Shown: one piece after another, positions 7,408 through 15,861 of the stretch
Position numbering within the stretch: position 1 is the stretch's first letter
How the letters are laid out: each line of letters starts with the position of its first letter
Assembly: GCA_902619665.1 (NCBI GenBank)
Contig: CACNFB010000009.1
Location: 1 to 38,771 of the forward strand
Length of the DNA stretch: 38,771 nt
Direction of reading: 5' to 3'
Source: an uncultured Pelagibacteraceae bacterium
GTDB lineage: Bacteria > Pseudomonadota > Alphaproteobacteria > Pelagibacterales > Pelagibacteraceae
Position numbers and translations under genes: made by a program
Notes under the pieces: generated by a model
Told to the model about the DNA's origin: nothing
Database searches by the model: none
Seen by the model: the letters and a program-made list of their open reading frames with translations, nothing else

Positions 7408-9888
7408 ATGAAAAAAAATAAAATTACAGCAGTTCTAGGTCCGACAAATACTGGAAAAACTTTTTTAGCAATTGAAACGATGCTTTCATTTGATACTGGA
7501 ATGATGGGTTTTCCGTTAAGATTATTAGCTAGAGAAGTTTATGACAAAGTAATTAAAAAAGTTGACCCACAAAAAGTTGCTCTAATAACTGGAGAGGAAA
7601 AAATAATACCAGCTAATGCTAAATATTATTTTTGTACGGTAGAGTCTATGCCCGTTGATAAGATTTTAGAGTTTGTTGGAATAGATGAAATACAAATGTG
7701 CAGCGACCACGAGAGAGGCCATATATTTACTGATAGATTACTAAATTTAAGAGGAGAAAAGCTAACAATGTTTATGGGCTCAAACTCCATGAGAAATATA
7801 ATTGAAAAATTAGAGGAGGATATTGAATATATCGATAGAAAAAGACTTTCTAAATTAACTTATTCAGGCCATAAAAAAATATCTAGGATTGAGAGAAAGA
7901 GTGCAATAATTGCTTTTTCTGCTGAAGAAGTTTACGCAATCGCAGAACTAATAAGAAGACAAAAGGGGGGCGCTGCAATAGTAATGGGATCATTAAGCCC
8001 TAAAACTCGAAACTCACAAGTAAGTTTATACCAGTCAGGTGACGTTGATTATTTAGTTGCTACTGATGCAATTGGAATGGGAATTAACATGGATTTAAAC
8101 AATGTTTATTTTTCTAATCTAAAAAAATTTGATGGTAAAAAACTAAGAAGATTGAAACTTTCGGAAATATCCCAAATCGCTGGTAGAGCTGGTAGATATT
8201 TAAATGATGGATCATTTGGAATAACTGGAGACTCTGGGGAAATAAGTGCAGAAGAAATAGAATTATTAGAGAACCATAAAATAGACGAAATACACACAAT
8301 TTTTTGGAGGAATCCAAATTTAAATTTTAAAAATGGTGAAAAATTAATTAAGTCTTTAGAGGAAAGACCAAGTAAAAGTTGGTTAAGGAAAATTTCTGAG
8401 TGTGAAGATGAAAAAGTATTGAAATATATTCTTAAAGATACAGAGAAACTTCAAATATTTAACAATGAAGATGAGCTAAAATTACTTTGGGAGTGTTGTC
8501 AAATACCTGACTTTGTAAAAAAAACTTATGGAAATCATTTAGAGGTTGTTGGTAAAGTTTTCAACTTTTTAAGAGAATCGCCAGGAAAAATAACAAGTAA
8601 ATATATGAAGCAACAGCTGTCAATACTAGATAAACTAGATGGTAATGTAGACTCTGTTTCAAACAGAATTGCAAATGTAAGAACATGGTCATATGTTGCT
8701 AATAAAAATGGATGGGTTGAAAACCAAGATTATTGGATAGAAAGAACTAAATTTCTTGAAGATAGATTATCCGATAGATTACACGAGGAACTTACAAAAA
8801 GCTTTATTGATAAAAGAGCAAGCGTATTAGCCAAGGGTTTAAAACAAGACATTATTTTTGAAACTAAAATAGTCGATGGTGAAAAGGTTATGATTAACAG
8901 TCAATTTATTGGAAATTTAAAAGGGCTAAAACTTGAACTAGATTTTAAAATTGGAGATTTAGACTCTGACATAAAGTCTTTAAAGAAAGCATCAAGACAA
9001 AATGTTAGTCCAGAGATAGTGGAGAGAATTAATCAAATAATTAAAACAAAAAATATTGAATTAAAAAATGATTTAAAAATTTACTGGAATAATTTTCCAA
9101 TAGCATATTTGATAAAAGGCAACGACTACTTAAAACCTGAAATAATCGCAATTGTCGACGATGTTGTAGAGACTGAAGATAAAAATAAATTACAAAATTT
9201 TTTGAAGGAATGGTTGAATGAAAAAATTAATGCTGAACTGGGTAGTCTTATAAAATTAAAAGATATTAAATCATCTAATTCCCCAACTAGGGCATTATCT
9301 TACATGTTGTACGAGAATAATGGGGTTTTAAAAAGAGATAATATTGAAAAATTATTAAGAAATATTGATCAGAAAGAAAGAAAAATTCTGAGGGATCAAG
9401 GAGTTAAGTTTGGAAGATATCACATATTTTTGCACAAGCTATTTAAGCCATCTGTAGTTTCATTAAGATTGATTCTTTGGAAAAACTATAATGAAAAATA
9501 TTATGATTTAGAGCCACCAACTTTTGGTTTAAATTTTTTAAATGATAAAAAATTTAATGACAAAAATTTTATGTTACTATGTGGTTTTGAAAAATTCGAT
9601 GATTATTTTGTCCGAATAGACATTCTTGAGAGATTGTTTCTAGAAATAATAAGCTCAGGCTCTATTAAAGATAGTAAAATCGAGCTAGTCCCAAAAATGT
9701 TAAATCTTTTAGGCTGTAATAAAGATAATTTTCTAAAATTGATAAAGAAAATGAACTACAATGTCTCACTTGAAAATGATAAATACTTTTTTAAATATAG
9801 CCCCATAAGAAAGACTAATAAAAAGAATAAGGATAAATTTGAAAGCGATAACCCTTTTGCAGCTTTAAAAGAGTTAAATATAAAATGA
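7408..9888 (+). CDS. Suv3-like superfamily 2 RNA helicase
   Basis: This 826-residue protein resembles the mitochondrial degradosome helicase Suv3 and its alphaproteobacterial relatives. Walker A is GPTNTGKT (residues 11-18), motif II is DEIQ (93-96) in the Suv3-specific context DEIQMCSDHERGHIFTDR, and the helicase C core has TDAIGMGINMDL and motif VI QIAGRAGR. About 500 residues follow the helicase core with the low-similarity helical C-terminal region typical of the bacterial members. It probably unwinds structured RNA in an ATP-dependent way; pnp, a possible exonuclease partner by analogy with the mitochondrial complex, is elsewhere in the window. The next gene starts within its stop codon (ATGA), and the run continues through FdxA to CarD. 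Confidence 0.9.
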   Translation: MKKNKITAVLGPTNTGKTFLAIETMLSFDTGMMGFPLRLLAREVYDKVIKKVDPQKVALITGEEKIIPANAKYYFCTVESMPVDKILEFVGIDEIQMCSDHERGHIFTDRLLNLRGEKLTMFMGSNSMRNIIEKLEEDIEYIDRKRLSKLTYSGHKKISRIERKSAIIAFSAEEVYAIAELIRRQKGGAAIVMGSLSPKTRNSQVSLYQSGDVDYLVATDAIGMGINMDLNNVYFSNLKKFDGKKLRRLKLSEISQIAGRAGRYLNDGSFGITGDSGEISAEEIELLENHKIDEIHTIFWRNPNLNFKNGEKLIKSLEERPSKSWLRKISECEDEKVLKYILKDTEKLQIFNNEDELKLLWECCQIPDFVKKTYGNHLEVVGKVFNFLRESPGKITSKYMKQQLSILDKLDGNVDSVSNRIANVRTWSYVANKNGWVENQDYWIERTKFLEDRLSDRLHEELTKSFIDKRASVLAKGLKQDIIFETKIVDGEKVMINSQFIGNLKGLKLELDFKIGDLDSDIKSLKKASRQNVSPEIVERINQIIKTKNIELKNDLKIYWNNFPIAYLIKGNDYLKPEIIAIVDDVVETEDKNKLQNFLKEWLNEKINAELGSLIKLKDIKSSNSPTRALSYMLYENNGVLKRDNIEKLLRNIDQKERKILRDQGVKFGRYHIFLHKLFKPSVVSLRLILWKNYNEKYYDLEPPTFGLNFLNDKKFNDKNFMLLCGFEKFDDYFVRIDILERLFLEIISSGSIKDSKIELVPKMLNLLGCNKDNFLKLIKKMNYNVSLENDKYFFKYSPIRKTNKKNKDKFESDNPFAALKELNIK

Positions 9889-10307
9889 TGTTTAAATTTT
9901 TTAAAAAAGAAGAACAATCAAATAGCGATAATGATTTAATTAATGTGGCTTGTTTAATGATACATGCGGCTAAAATTGATGAACATTATACTAACAAAGA
10001 AAAAACAATTATTAAAAATACTTTAAAGAAACTTGATAATAATAATGAAGATATAGATAAATTGATAATAGAAGCAGAAAAAAAAGAGTCTGACTCTAAT
10101 CATATTCAAGATTTTACAAAAAATATAAAGGCTATGGATAAAGAAAATAAGATAGAAATCATAAAAAATATTTGGAGTATAATTTTGTCAGACGGAAATT
10201 CAGATATATATGAAGAAAATCTTATGAGACGTCTAGCAGGATTGCTTTATATAGATGCTAAAATTATGGGTGATATAAAATTAGATATTCAGAATAAACA
10301 ACAATAA
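9885..10307 (+). CDS. TerB-like helical protein
   Basis: This 140-residue soluble protein matches the TerB/DjlA-N type helical fold: two acidic repeats with the pattern [19 protein letters not shown] and later [22 protein letters not shown], where Asp/Glu residues could hold a metal. Similar stand-alone TerB proteins are found widely in alphaproteobacteria without any tellurite operon, and their role is unknown. It overlaps the helicase stop by 4 bases and its own stop shares one base with the ferredoxin start. As I recall, an S4-type RNA-binding protein often occupies this slot in other alphaproteobacteria, so this may be a replacement. The family call rests on pattern only. Confidence 0.7.
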   Translation: MMFKFFKKEEQSNSDNDLINVACLMIHAAKIDEHYTNKEKTIIKNTLKKLDNNNEDIDKLIIEAEKKESDSNHIQDFTKNIKAMDKENKIEIIKNIWSIILSDGNSDIYEENLMRRLAGLLYIDAKIMGDIKLDIQNKQQ

Positions 10308-10633
10308 TGACCTACATAGTTAATGATAAATGTATAAAATGTAAACTAATGGACTGTGTTGAAGTTTGTCCAGTGGATTGTTTTTATGAAGGAAAAAATA
10401 TGCTTGTAATTAAACCTGATGAGTGTATAGATTGTGGCGTTTGTGAACCAGAATGTCCAGTAGATGCTATAAAGTCAGATACAGAAAAGGGATCGGAAAA
10501 ATGGTTAGAAATAAATCAGAAGTATTCAGAAATTTGGCCGAATATTTCTCAAAAGAAAGAACCCCCAAAAGATAACGAAAAATACAGAAATGAAGAAAAT
10601 AAATTTGAAAAGTATTTTAAAGAAAACCTTTAA
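10307..10633 (+). CDS. fdxA: 7Fe-8S ferredoxin FdxA
   Basis: A 108-residue ferredoxin of the [3Fe-4S][4Fe-4S] type. Cysteines are at 9, 12, 17, 21, 25 and at 40, 43, 46, 50. By comparison with Azotobacter FdI, C9/C17/C50 would bind the 3Fe cluster and C21/C40/C43/C46 the 4Fe cluster. The spacing [18 protein letters not shown] is characteristic. It is a cytoplasmic electron carrier whose partner is unknown. The start shares one base with the previous stop, and its last 44 bases are overlapped by the CarD gene in another frame, so expression of the four genes is tightly linked. Confidence 0.95.
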   Translation: MTYIVNDKCIKCKLMDCVEVCPVDCFYEGKNMLVIKPDECIDCGVCEPECPVDAIKSDTEKGSEKWLEINQKYSEIWPNISQKKEPPKDNEKYRNEENKFEKYFKENL

Positions 10634-11465
10634 AAAGAAAAAAACCTCAATCAAAAAAAATAAATCAAAAGTCAAAGTTAAAACTAAAAAAAAACAAATT
10701 AAAAAGGTTGGAAGGCCAAAAATAATAAAAAGTGATGCACTAAGTAATAAAGAAAAAAAAAAAGAATTAAAAAAAAATACCGTTAAAAATGAAAATTTAA
10801 AACTAACAAAGACTCTGGATCAAAAACCAGAAATAATAAAAATCAAAAAACAAGGCACAGAAAAAAGAGAATATAAGGTGAAAGATTATGTTGTTTATCC
10901 AAAACACGGGGTTGGCCAAATTCTTTCAGTTAGTGCAAAAAAAATTGGGGGGATAGATGTTCAATGCTATGATATCAAATTTGAAAAAGATAAGGCGATT
11001 GGTTTATTGCCAATCAATAAACAATCACACCTCAGACCTCTGTCTACAATAAATCAGGTTAATAAATCAATTTCAATACTGAAAAGTAAACCAAAAATAA
11101 AAAGATCTATGTGGAGCAGAAGAGCTCAGGAATACGAACAAAAAATTACGTCTGGAAAAATATATGATCTTGCAGAAGTTGTGAGAGATTTAAATAAAGG
11201 AGATGATATAATGATTGACCAATCTTACAGCGAAAGACAACTATTTGAAAAAGCTTATGAAAGAATTATTTCAGAGTTTCAGATAGTGTTAAATCTTTCT
11301 TTAGAAAATACTCAAAAAAAATTAGATAAAGCCTTAAAAAGAAACTTAGAGAAAAGTGAACAAATTTCAGAAAAAGTACAAAAATCTGATGTTCAAAAAG
11401 AAACAAGTGAAGCTATTAGTGCTGATGATAATTCCGATTTAGCTGCGCAAAATGAAGACGAGTAA
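10590..11465 (+). CDS. CarD-family transcription regulator with Lys-rich AT-hook-like N-terminal extension
   Basis: The protein has 291 residues. Residues about 94-160 are the CarD/CdnL RNA-polymerase-interacting domain ([17 protein letters not shown], then the [13 protein letters not shown] segment), followed by the helical DNA-binding half with [15 protein letters not shown] and [15 protein letters not shown] helices to about 260. Typical CdnL proteins are about 160-170 residues. The extra first 93 residues are mostly lysine and contain KKVGRPKII (GRP core at 41-43), which resembles an AT-hook. The start at 10590 lies inside fdxA (44-bp overlap), and no other in-frame ATG precedes the CarD domain. 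CarD stabilises promoter open complexes; the basic tail probably adds non-specific DNA binding. A strong terminator follows directly. Confidence 0.88.
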   Translation: MKKINLKSILKKTFKKKKTSIKKNKSKVKVKTKKKQIKKVGRPKIIKSDALSNKEKKKELKKNTVKNENLKLTKTLDQKPEIIKIKKQGTEKREYKVKDYVVYPKHGVGQILSVSAKKIGGIDVQCYDIKFEKDKAIGLLPINKQSHLRPLSTINQVNKSISILKSKPKIKRSMWSRRAQEYEQKITSGKIYDLAEVVRDLNKGDDIMIDQSYSERQLFEKAYERIISEFQIVLNLSLENTQKKLDKALKRNLEKSEQISEKVQKSDVQKETSEAISADDNSDLAAQNEDE

Positions 11466-11470
11466 AAAAA

Positions 11471-11506
11471 AACGCTTCTCACACAATCGTTATGAGAAGC
11501 GTTTTT
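11471..11506. terminator. Bidirectional rho-independent terminator
   Basis: An 11-bp perfect stem, AACGCTTCTCA (11471-11481) with TGAGAAGCGTT (11493-11503), closes an 11-nt loop. A run of A precedes it and a run of T follows, so both strands end in a U tract; the tract is longer for minus-strand transcripts. It lies 5 bp after the carD stop and 16 bp after the stop of the convergent lysine-rich micro-gene, so it probably terminates both. Confidence 0.93.
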
Positions 11507-11518
11507 AAAAAAGAAATA

Positions 11519-11590
11519 TTATCTTCTTCTTCTTCTTTTTTTAGCTTTTTTCTTAGCTTTCTTTTTAGCTTTTTTTCTTCTTTTAGCCAT
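11519..11590 (-). CDS. 23-residue Lys/Arg/Ala-only basic peptide
   Basis: ATG at 11590 opens a 23-codon frame ending in TAA at 11519. The product starts MAKRRKKAKKKAKKKAKK and ends in five arginines, so it is made only of M, A, K and R, like a miniature histone H1 tail. A good ribosome-binding site (AGGGAG, about 7 nt upstream) precedes it, its leader contains a perfect 8-bp hairpin, and a strong terminator follows. Together these make it much more likely to be a real gene than low-complexity noise. A role in nucleoid or RNA binding is inferred from charge only. It is convergent with carD, which also has a lysine-rich tail. Confidence 0.65.
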   Translation of the reverse strand: MAKRRKKAKKKAKKKAKKRRRRR

Positions 11591-11608
11591 CTTTAGCTCC
11601 CTGTTTAT

Positions 11609-11627
11609 ACGAATCATTTTGATTCGT
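11609..11627 (-). promoter_or_regulatory. Hairpin in the leader of the basic micro-gene
   Basis: ACGAATCA (11609-11616) and TGATTCGT (11620-11627) are perfect inverted copies separated by TTT. It sits 19 bp upstream of the micro-gene ATG, just before its ribosome-binding site. It could be an RNA stem controlling translation or a DNA dyad bound by a regulator. No poly-U follows, so it is not a terminator. The rest of the gap to 11783 is featureless AT-rich DNA. Confidence 0.5.
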
Positions 11628-11783
11628 TGTTTAAGTAATTTTTAAATTTTTTCTTATGTTATGTCAAATATATAATTTTTTTGAAATAAAGTTGTAAAAT
11701 TAAAATTTAATAATTAAAAATTATAGTTTTAATTAATGCAAAAACATTAATGTTTATGCGCTTAATATTACATTATTGATTAA

Positions 11784-13487
11784 TTATTTTTTATAAAGTT
11801 CTTCAAAATTATTTTTATAAGTACTAATTATTTTATATCTTTTTAACTTTAAAGTCGGTGTCATCATACCATTTTCGATTGAAAATTTTTCATTAATGAC
11901 AAAATATTTTTTTATTTTTTCTATTTTAGTTAAATTTTTATTAATTTTATTTATTTCATTACTTAAATCTTTTTCATCAACATTTAATTCTGAATTTAAA
12001 ACTAATAAGGCAACTAAATAAGGTTTGTTGTCACCATATACTAAACTTTGATCTATATAATTTGAATTATTTAGTGCTGTCTCTACCTTTACAGGTGAAA
12101 TATTGTCACCACCTGGGGTAATTAATATATCTTTTTTTCTATCTGTAATTTTTAGATAACCATTTACAAATTTGCCTATGTCTCCTGTATAAAGCCATCC
12201 ATCAACTAATACTTTATCTGTCTCAGCCTTTTTATTCCAATAACCTAACATCACGTTTTCTCCCTTTACCAAAATTTCTCCATCCTCCGCTATTTTAACA
12301 TTATTGCACCTAAAAGGAATTCCCACAGTATCTATCCTTATATCTTCGATTGGGTTACAACTAACCACAGGTGAAGTTTCAGTTAAACCATACCCCTGTA
12401 ATGTAGGTAATCCTATTGAATTGAGAAAAATCCCAATTTCAGGGTCAAGAGCACCACCACCAGATACGAATGTTTTGAGACTACCTCCAAATTGTTTTTT
12501 AATCTTGGATCTCACTGTCATTTCACAAATCTTATTTACTATTTTATCTTTAATGTTCATTTTTTCTCTATTAAATTTTTTAGACCCTAAATTAACAGTA
12601 TTTTCTACAAGGAATTTTTTTAAACCTTTCGCTTTACTAAAAGTAGAGCTTATCTTTTGGTAGAGGTTTTGATAAAATCTTGGAACAGCTGTCATTATGT
12701 CAGGTGAGCAATCACTAATATTTTTGAGTAATTTATCTATACTCTCTGCGTAAAATACTTTTGCACCTACAGCAATTTGTATGAATTGTACTGTGTGTTC
12801 ATAAGAATGTGATAATGGCAACCATGTCAAAAATTTCATATCTTTCGTTATGATTGATTTTAGTAACTCATAACCACCTTCGCAATTACTCAAAATTCCT
12901 CCATGGCTCAAAATTACACCTTTTGGATTTCCCTGTGTTCCAGATGTATAAATAATACAAGCTGGGTCTGAACGCTTTAGACTTATTTCACTATCAAAAT
13001 TTTCAAAACCATCTTTTTTATTTATAATATCCTCAATGCATAGATAGTTTTGAAATTTTAAATTTTCTAATCTATCAAATGAAATAATTTTATTAATTTT
13101 TTTGTAATCTAATATGTCTTTAATTTTATTAAATTGAGTATTATTTGAAACTATTAATACTGATGGTTTACAATCGTTAATAATGTATTCATAGTCTTTA
13201 GTAGTATAAGTGGTGTAAGAAGGTACACTAATTCCTCCAGCTAACATAATTGCCAAATCAGATATCATCCATTCAGGTCTATTTTCTGAAATTAAAACAC
13301 ATCTGTCACCCAGTTTAATATCTTTAGATATTTGATTAGATAAATGGTTTACCAATAAGTATGTTTTCTCCCAACTTAATTTATGTTTTGGATTACCTAA
13401 GTTAATTAAGAAAATATTATTTTTGTCTTGTTTTTCATATTGATCAAAAAAAAGTTCTAGAAGATTATTATAATTATTTAATTTCAT
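11784..13487 (-). CDS. Long-chain acyl-CoA synthetase (AMP-forming)
   Basis: A 567-residue member of the ANL adenylate-forming family that activates fatty acids to acyl-CoA through acyl-AMP. The P-loop-like signature is IIYTSGTQGNPKGVILSHGG, the aromatic/TE motif is GYGLTETSPVVS, and the hinge region has YTGDIG and DRKKDILITPGGDNISP. Length and the eukaryote-like LTETSP/DNISPVKVE pattern fit the FadD15/long-chain group better than short-chain Acs. No membrane segment is evident. Its start is 7 bp downstream of the tRNA-Leu CCA end on the same strand, so the tRNA may be processed from a common transcript. Substrate chain length cannot be read here. Confidence 0.9.
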   Translation of the reverse strand: MKLNNYNNLLELFFDQYEKQDKNNIFLINLGNPKHKLSWEKTYLLVNHLSNQISKDIKLGDRCVLISENRPEWMISDLAIMLAGGISVPSYTTYTTKDYEYIINDCKPSVLIVSNNTQFNKIKDILDYKKINKIISFDRLENLKFQNYLCIEDIINKKDGFENFDSEISLKRSDPACIIYTSGTQGNPKGVILSHGGILSNCEGGYELLKSIITKDMKFLTWLPLSHSYEHTVQFIQIAVGAKVFYAESIDKLLKNISDCSPDIMTAVPRFYQNLYQKISSTFSKAKGLKKFLVENTVNLGSKKFNREKMNIKDKIVNKICEMTVRSKIKKQFGGSLKTFVSGGGALDPEIGIFLNSIGLPTLQGYGLTETSPVVSCNPIEDIRIDTVGIPFRCNNVKIAEDGEILVKGENVMLGYWNKKAETDKVLVDGWLYTGDIGKFVNGYLKITDRKKDILITPGGDNISPVKVETALNNSNYIDQSLVYGDNKPYLVALLVLNSELNVDEKDLSNEINKINKNLTKIEKIKKYFVINEKFSIENGMMTPTLKLKRYKIISTYKNNFEELYKK

Positions 13488-13494
13488 TTTGTTT

Positions 13495-13581
13495 TGGTGG
13501 GCGAAGAGAGACTCGAACTCTCACAACATTGCAGCTATTGGATTTTGAGTCCAACGCGTCTACCAGTTCCGCCATTCGCCC
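13495..13581 (-). tRNA. tRNA-Leu (anticodon CAA)
   Basis: Read on the minus strand: acceptor GGGCGAA with TTCGCCC, D-arm region GCGGAACTGGTAGACGC, anticodon stem TTGGA/TCCAA around CTCAAAA (anticodon CAA, reads UUG), a class II variable arm, and a T arm with GTTCGAGTC. The discriminator is A and CCA is encoded (plus-strand TGG at 13495-13497). The long variable arm and G-rich acceptor are typical for leucine. It is immediately upstream of the acyl-CoA synthetase gene. Confidence 0.95.
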
Positions 13582-13640
13582 TTTTTAATTAATTTAATGT
13601 AAAATTTATAGTATAAAGAGTGATTTTAGAACACAAAATT

Positions 13641-14243
13641 ATGATTAAAAATATTTATAATAAATCTATTAAAATTGCTGGTCACAAAAACTCTAAAAAA
13701 TTTTTAGGTTTTATATCATTTATCGAAAGCTTTATTTTCCCTATACCACCTGATGTATTTATAATACCAATGACGATTGCAAAGAAAAATGAGTGGAAAA
13801 AAATAGCATTTATAGCAACGACATGTTCAGTATTAGGTGCATGTTTTGGATATTTCATAGGATACGTTTTTTTTAACGAGATCGGTGTAAAGATATTTGA
13901 GCTGTACGGAGTTGATAACACTAATTTTTTAAAAGATAAGGTATCCTCTGACGGTGGAACTATTGCGTGGGTTACATTACTTGCAATTGCAGGCTTTACA
14001 CCTGTTCCATTTAAATTGCTGACAATCACAAGTGGGTTTGTACATTTTAATTTCTTTTATTTTATCATAGTCTCTCTGCTAACAAGAGGATCTAGGTTTT
14101 TTATAATAGCCTTTCTTTTGGGCAATTTTGGTGCTGCAATGAAAAAGATTATTGAAAAAAAACTGTTGCCAGTCTCAATATTAGTATCAATAATTATTAT
14201 AGTTTTTGCATTTTTTGTATATAAATTTCTTATAAATTTTTAA
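13641..14243 (+). CDS. YqaA/DedA-like (SNARE-associated) inner-membrane protein
   Basis: A protein of about 200 residues with several membrane helices and the family pattern FIESFIFPIPPDVFIIPM near the N-terminus, then GYFIGY and a central AGFTPVPFKLLTITSG loop with an LLTRGSRF motif. These are hallmarks of the YqaA subgroup of DedA/SNARE-associated proteins, some of which are phospholipid flippases or transporters; the substrate here is unknown. I prefer ATG 13641, giving MIKNIYNKSIKIAGHKN, because relatives start in the same place; a GTG seven codons upstream (13620) is possible. The gene is divergent from tRNA-Leu and lies 5 bp before dsbB. Confidence 0.82.
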   Translation: MIKNIYNKSIKIAGHKNSKKFLGFISFIESFIFPIPPDVFIIPMTIAKKNEWKKIAFIATTCSVLGACFGYFIGYVFFNEIGVKIFELYGVDNTNFLKDKVSSDGGTIAWVTLLAIAGFTPVPFKLLTITSGFVHFNFFYFIIVSLLTRGSRFFIIAFLLGNFGAAMKKIIEKKLLPVSILVSIIIIVFAFFVYKFLINF

Positions 14244-14248
14244 AATAA

Positions 14249-14722
14249 ATGTCAGATCAAAACGTCAAAAAATTTTATATTATAATTTTTTCTCTTAGTT
14301 TATTTTCTTTAATTGCAGCTTTATACGTAGAATACATACTTGGTTTTAAACCATGTATACTATGTATCTACCAGAGAATACCGTATGCTATAGCGATATT
14401 AATAAGTTTAATTGCTTTTTTCATTGGTAATAGAAATATATTATTAATAATTTTAGGATTAACTTTTTTGTCAGGTATTTTGTTATCAGGTTATCATGTA
14501 AGTATTGAGAAAGGAGTTATTGAACCACTATTTTCATGCACAGGTGAGAATATTAAAGCTCTCGAGAAAGAGGAAATACTTAAATCTTTAAATAATATTC
14601 AGCCTGATTGTAAAGATGTAGATTTTTCAATATTTGGGGTTTCACTTGCGACCTTAAATTTTATAATTTCGTTTGTTTTAACCATAGTCATTGTCTATAT
14701 ATTTAAATATGCAAAAAAGTAA
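14249..14722 (+). CDS. dsbB: Disulfide bond formation protein DsbB
   Basis: A 157-residue protein with four predicted membrane helices. It has the two periplasmic cysteine pairs of DsbB: C36/C39 in KPCILCIYQRIPY and C97/C121 in the second loop (PLFSCTGE and PDCKD). DsbB re-oxidises DsbA and passes electrons to ubiquinone, whose synthesis genes (coq7 next door, ubiE and ubiB later) are in this window. The IYQR segment after the first CxxC matches the quinone-proximal motif. No DsbA is visible nearby; a TlpA-like thioredoxin is encoded 2 kb away. Its last 14 bases overlap the coq7 start. Confidence 0.92.
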   Translation: MSDQNVKKFYIIIFSLSLFSLIAALYVEYILGFKPCILCIYQRIPYAIAILISLIAFFIGNRNILLIILGLTFLSGILLSGYHVSIEKGVIEPLFSCTGENIKALEKEEILKSLNNIQPDCKDVDFSIFGVSLATLNFIISFVLTIVIVYIFKYAKK

Positions 14723-15242
14723 TAAAAGAAAAATTGAAGAATTTATTAGGGTAGATCATGCAGGTGAAAGAGGCGCCATCAAAATATATGAAGGTCAGCT
14801 TTTAGCGTTAAATACTATAGTCAAAAATGAAGAGCTAAAGAAGACTATTGAGCATATGAAAGAACATGAAGTAGAGCATTGTGAATTTTTTGAAAAAGAA
14901 ATAAAAAAAAGAGGAATTGAACCAACAAAATTTTTACCTTTATGGGATCTTTTGGGTTTAGGTTTAGGTTTTGGTAGCACATTACTAGGAAAAAAAGCAG
15001 CAATGCTTTGTACTGCATCTGTTGAAGAAGTAATAGATGAACATTATTTAAACCAAATAAAAGAAATTAAAAATGATGAAAAATCACTTAGAAAAAAGAT
15101 AGAAAAATTTAGACAAGACGAGATAGATCACAAAGATATTGCTTACGATGAAGGAGCAACTAAAGAAGGTCTTTACTCAATTTTTGATAAAGTAATAAAA
15201 ACTGGCTCTAAAATTGCAATTAATATTTCTGAAAAAATCTAG
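14709..15242 (+). CDS. coq7: 5-demethoxyubiquinone hydroxylase Coq7 (di-iron)
   Basis: A di-iron monooxygenase that performs the C6 hydroxylation in ubiquinone synthesis. From ATG 14709 it has 177 residues, as expected. Ligands are visible: E20 in RVDHAGERGA, E54/H57 in EHEVEH, E106 in VEEVIDEHY, and E138/H141 in DEIDHKD, the two-ExxH pattern of the family. A TTG 18 bp upstream (14691) is in frame, but the ATG gives the normal family N-terminus. It overlaps dsbB by 14 bases, and its TAG is followed with no gap by the stop codon of the convergent HNH gene. Confidence 0.94.
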   Translation: MQKSNKRKIEEFIRVDHAGERGAIKIYEGQLLALNTIVKNEELKKTIEHMKEHEVEHCEFFEKEIKKRGIEPTKFLPLWDLLGLGLGFGSTLLGKKAAMLCTASVEEVIDEHYLNQIKEIKNDEKSLRKKIEKFRQDEIDHKDIAYDEGATKEGLYSIFDKVIKTGSKIAINISEKI

Positions 15243-15809
15243 TTAAGGTTCTAATTCAACATCCCAATACAAATAATCCATCCAACTTTTATGTAAAAAA
15301 TTTGGTGGAAAATTTCTACCATTTTTATGAAGATCTTCAGTAGTTGGTTGAAAAGGCCTTTGGTTTAATTTCATTCCTGATTTTTCTAACAAACGGCCTC
15401 CTTTTTTAACGTTACAAGCAGAGCAAGCTGTCACAACATTATCCCAATCGGTTTTTCCTCCTTTTGATCTTGGTAACAAATGATCAAAAGTTAATTCGTG
15501 TTTGCTCCCGCAATACTGACAAGAGAATTTATCTCTTAAGAAAACATTAAATCTTGTAAAATTTGGATTAGAAAGTGGTTTGATGTAACTTTTGAGCGCA
15601 ATAACACTTGGTAACTTCATGCTAAATGAAGGACTTCTGATTACTCTATCATAATAAGAAACTATTGATACTCTATCTAAGAACACTGATTTAATCGAGT
15701 CTTGCCAACTCCATAAAGACAATGGATAATAACTTAAAGGTCTATAGTCTGCATTTAAAACAAGTGCAGGGCATTTTTCTAATGAAACATTGTGATCTTG
15801 AAAATTCAT
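15243..15809 (-). CDS. HNH endonuclease family protein
   Basis: A 188-residue protein with an N-terminal domain (ALVLNADYRPLSYYPLSLWSW) found in a widely conserved bacterial HNH family, then the zinc-ribbon HNH motif: CQYCGSKHELTFDHLLPRSKGG, WDNVVTACSACN. CxxC pairs bind structural zinc, and the D-H and N-x8-C elements form the nuclease site. The conserved single-copy family is generally chromosomal and not a homing or restriction enzyme, but its job is unknown. It converges on coq7 with adjacent stop codons (15240-15242 and 15243-15245). The N-terminal start is supported by alignment with the family opening. Confidence 0.88.
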   Translation of the reverse strand: MNFQDHNVSLEKCPALVLNADYRPLSYYPLSLWSWQDSIKSVFLDRVSIVSYYDRVIRSPSFSMKLPSVIALKSYIKPLSNPNFTRFNVFLRDKFSCQYCGSKHELTFDHLLPRSKGGKTDWDNVVTACSACNVKKGGRLLEKSGMKLNQRPFQPTTEDLHKNGRNFPPNFLHKSWMDYLYWDVELEP

Positions 15810-15861
15810 TAATTAAATTAACCTAAAAAAAAAATTAATTCAATGCCTCAAATTGTTTAAT

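Noticed and set aside
9885..10307. Tellurite resistance operon
   Set aside because: Only a single TerB-like protein is present, without TerC/D/E/Z neighbours; such stand-alone proteins are common.
15243..15809. HNH protein as homing endonuclease or restriction enzyme
   Set aside because: No intron, intein or methylase is near, and the N-terminal domain is that of a conserved chromosomal family.
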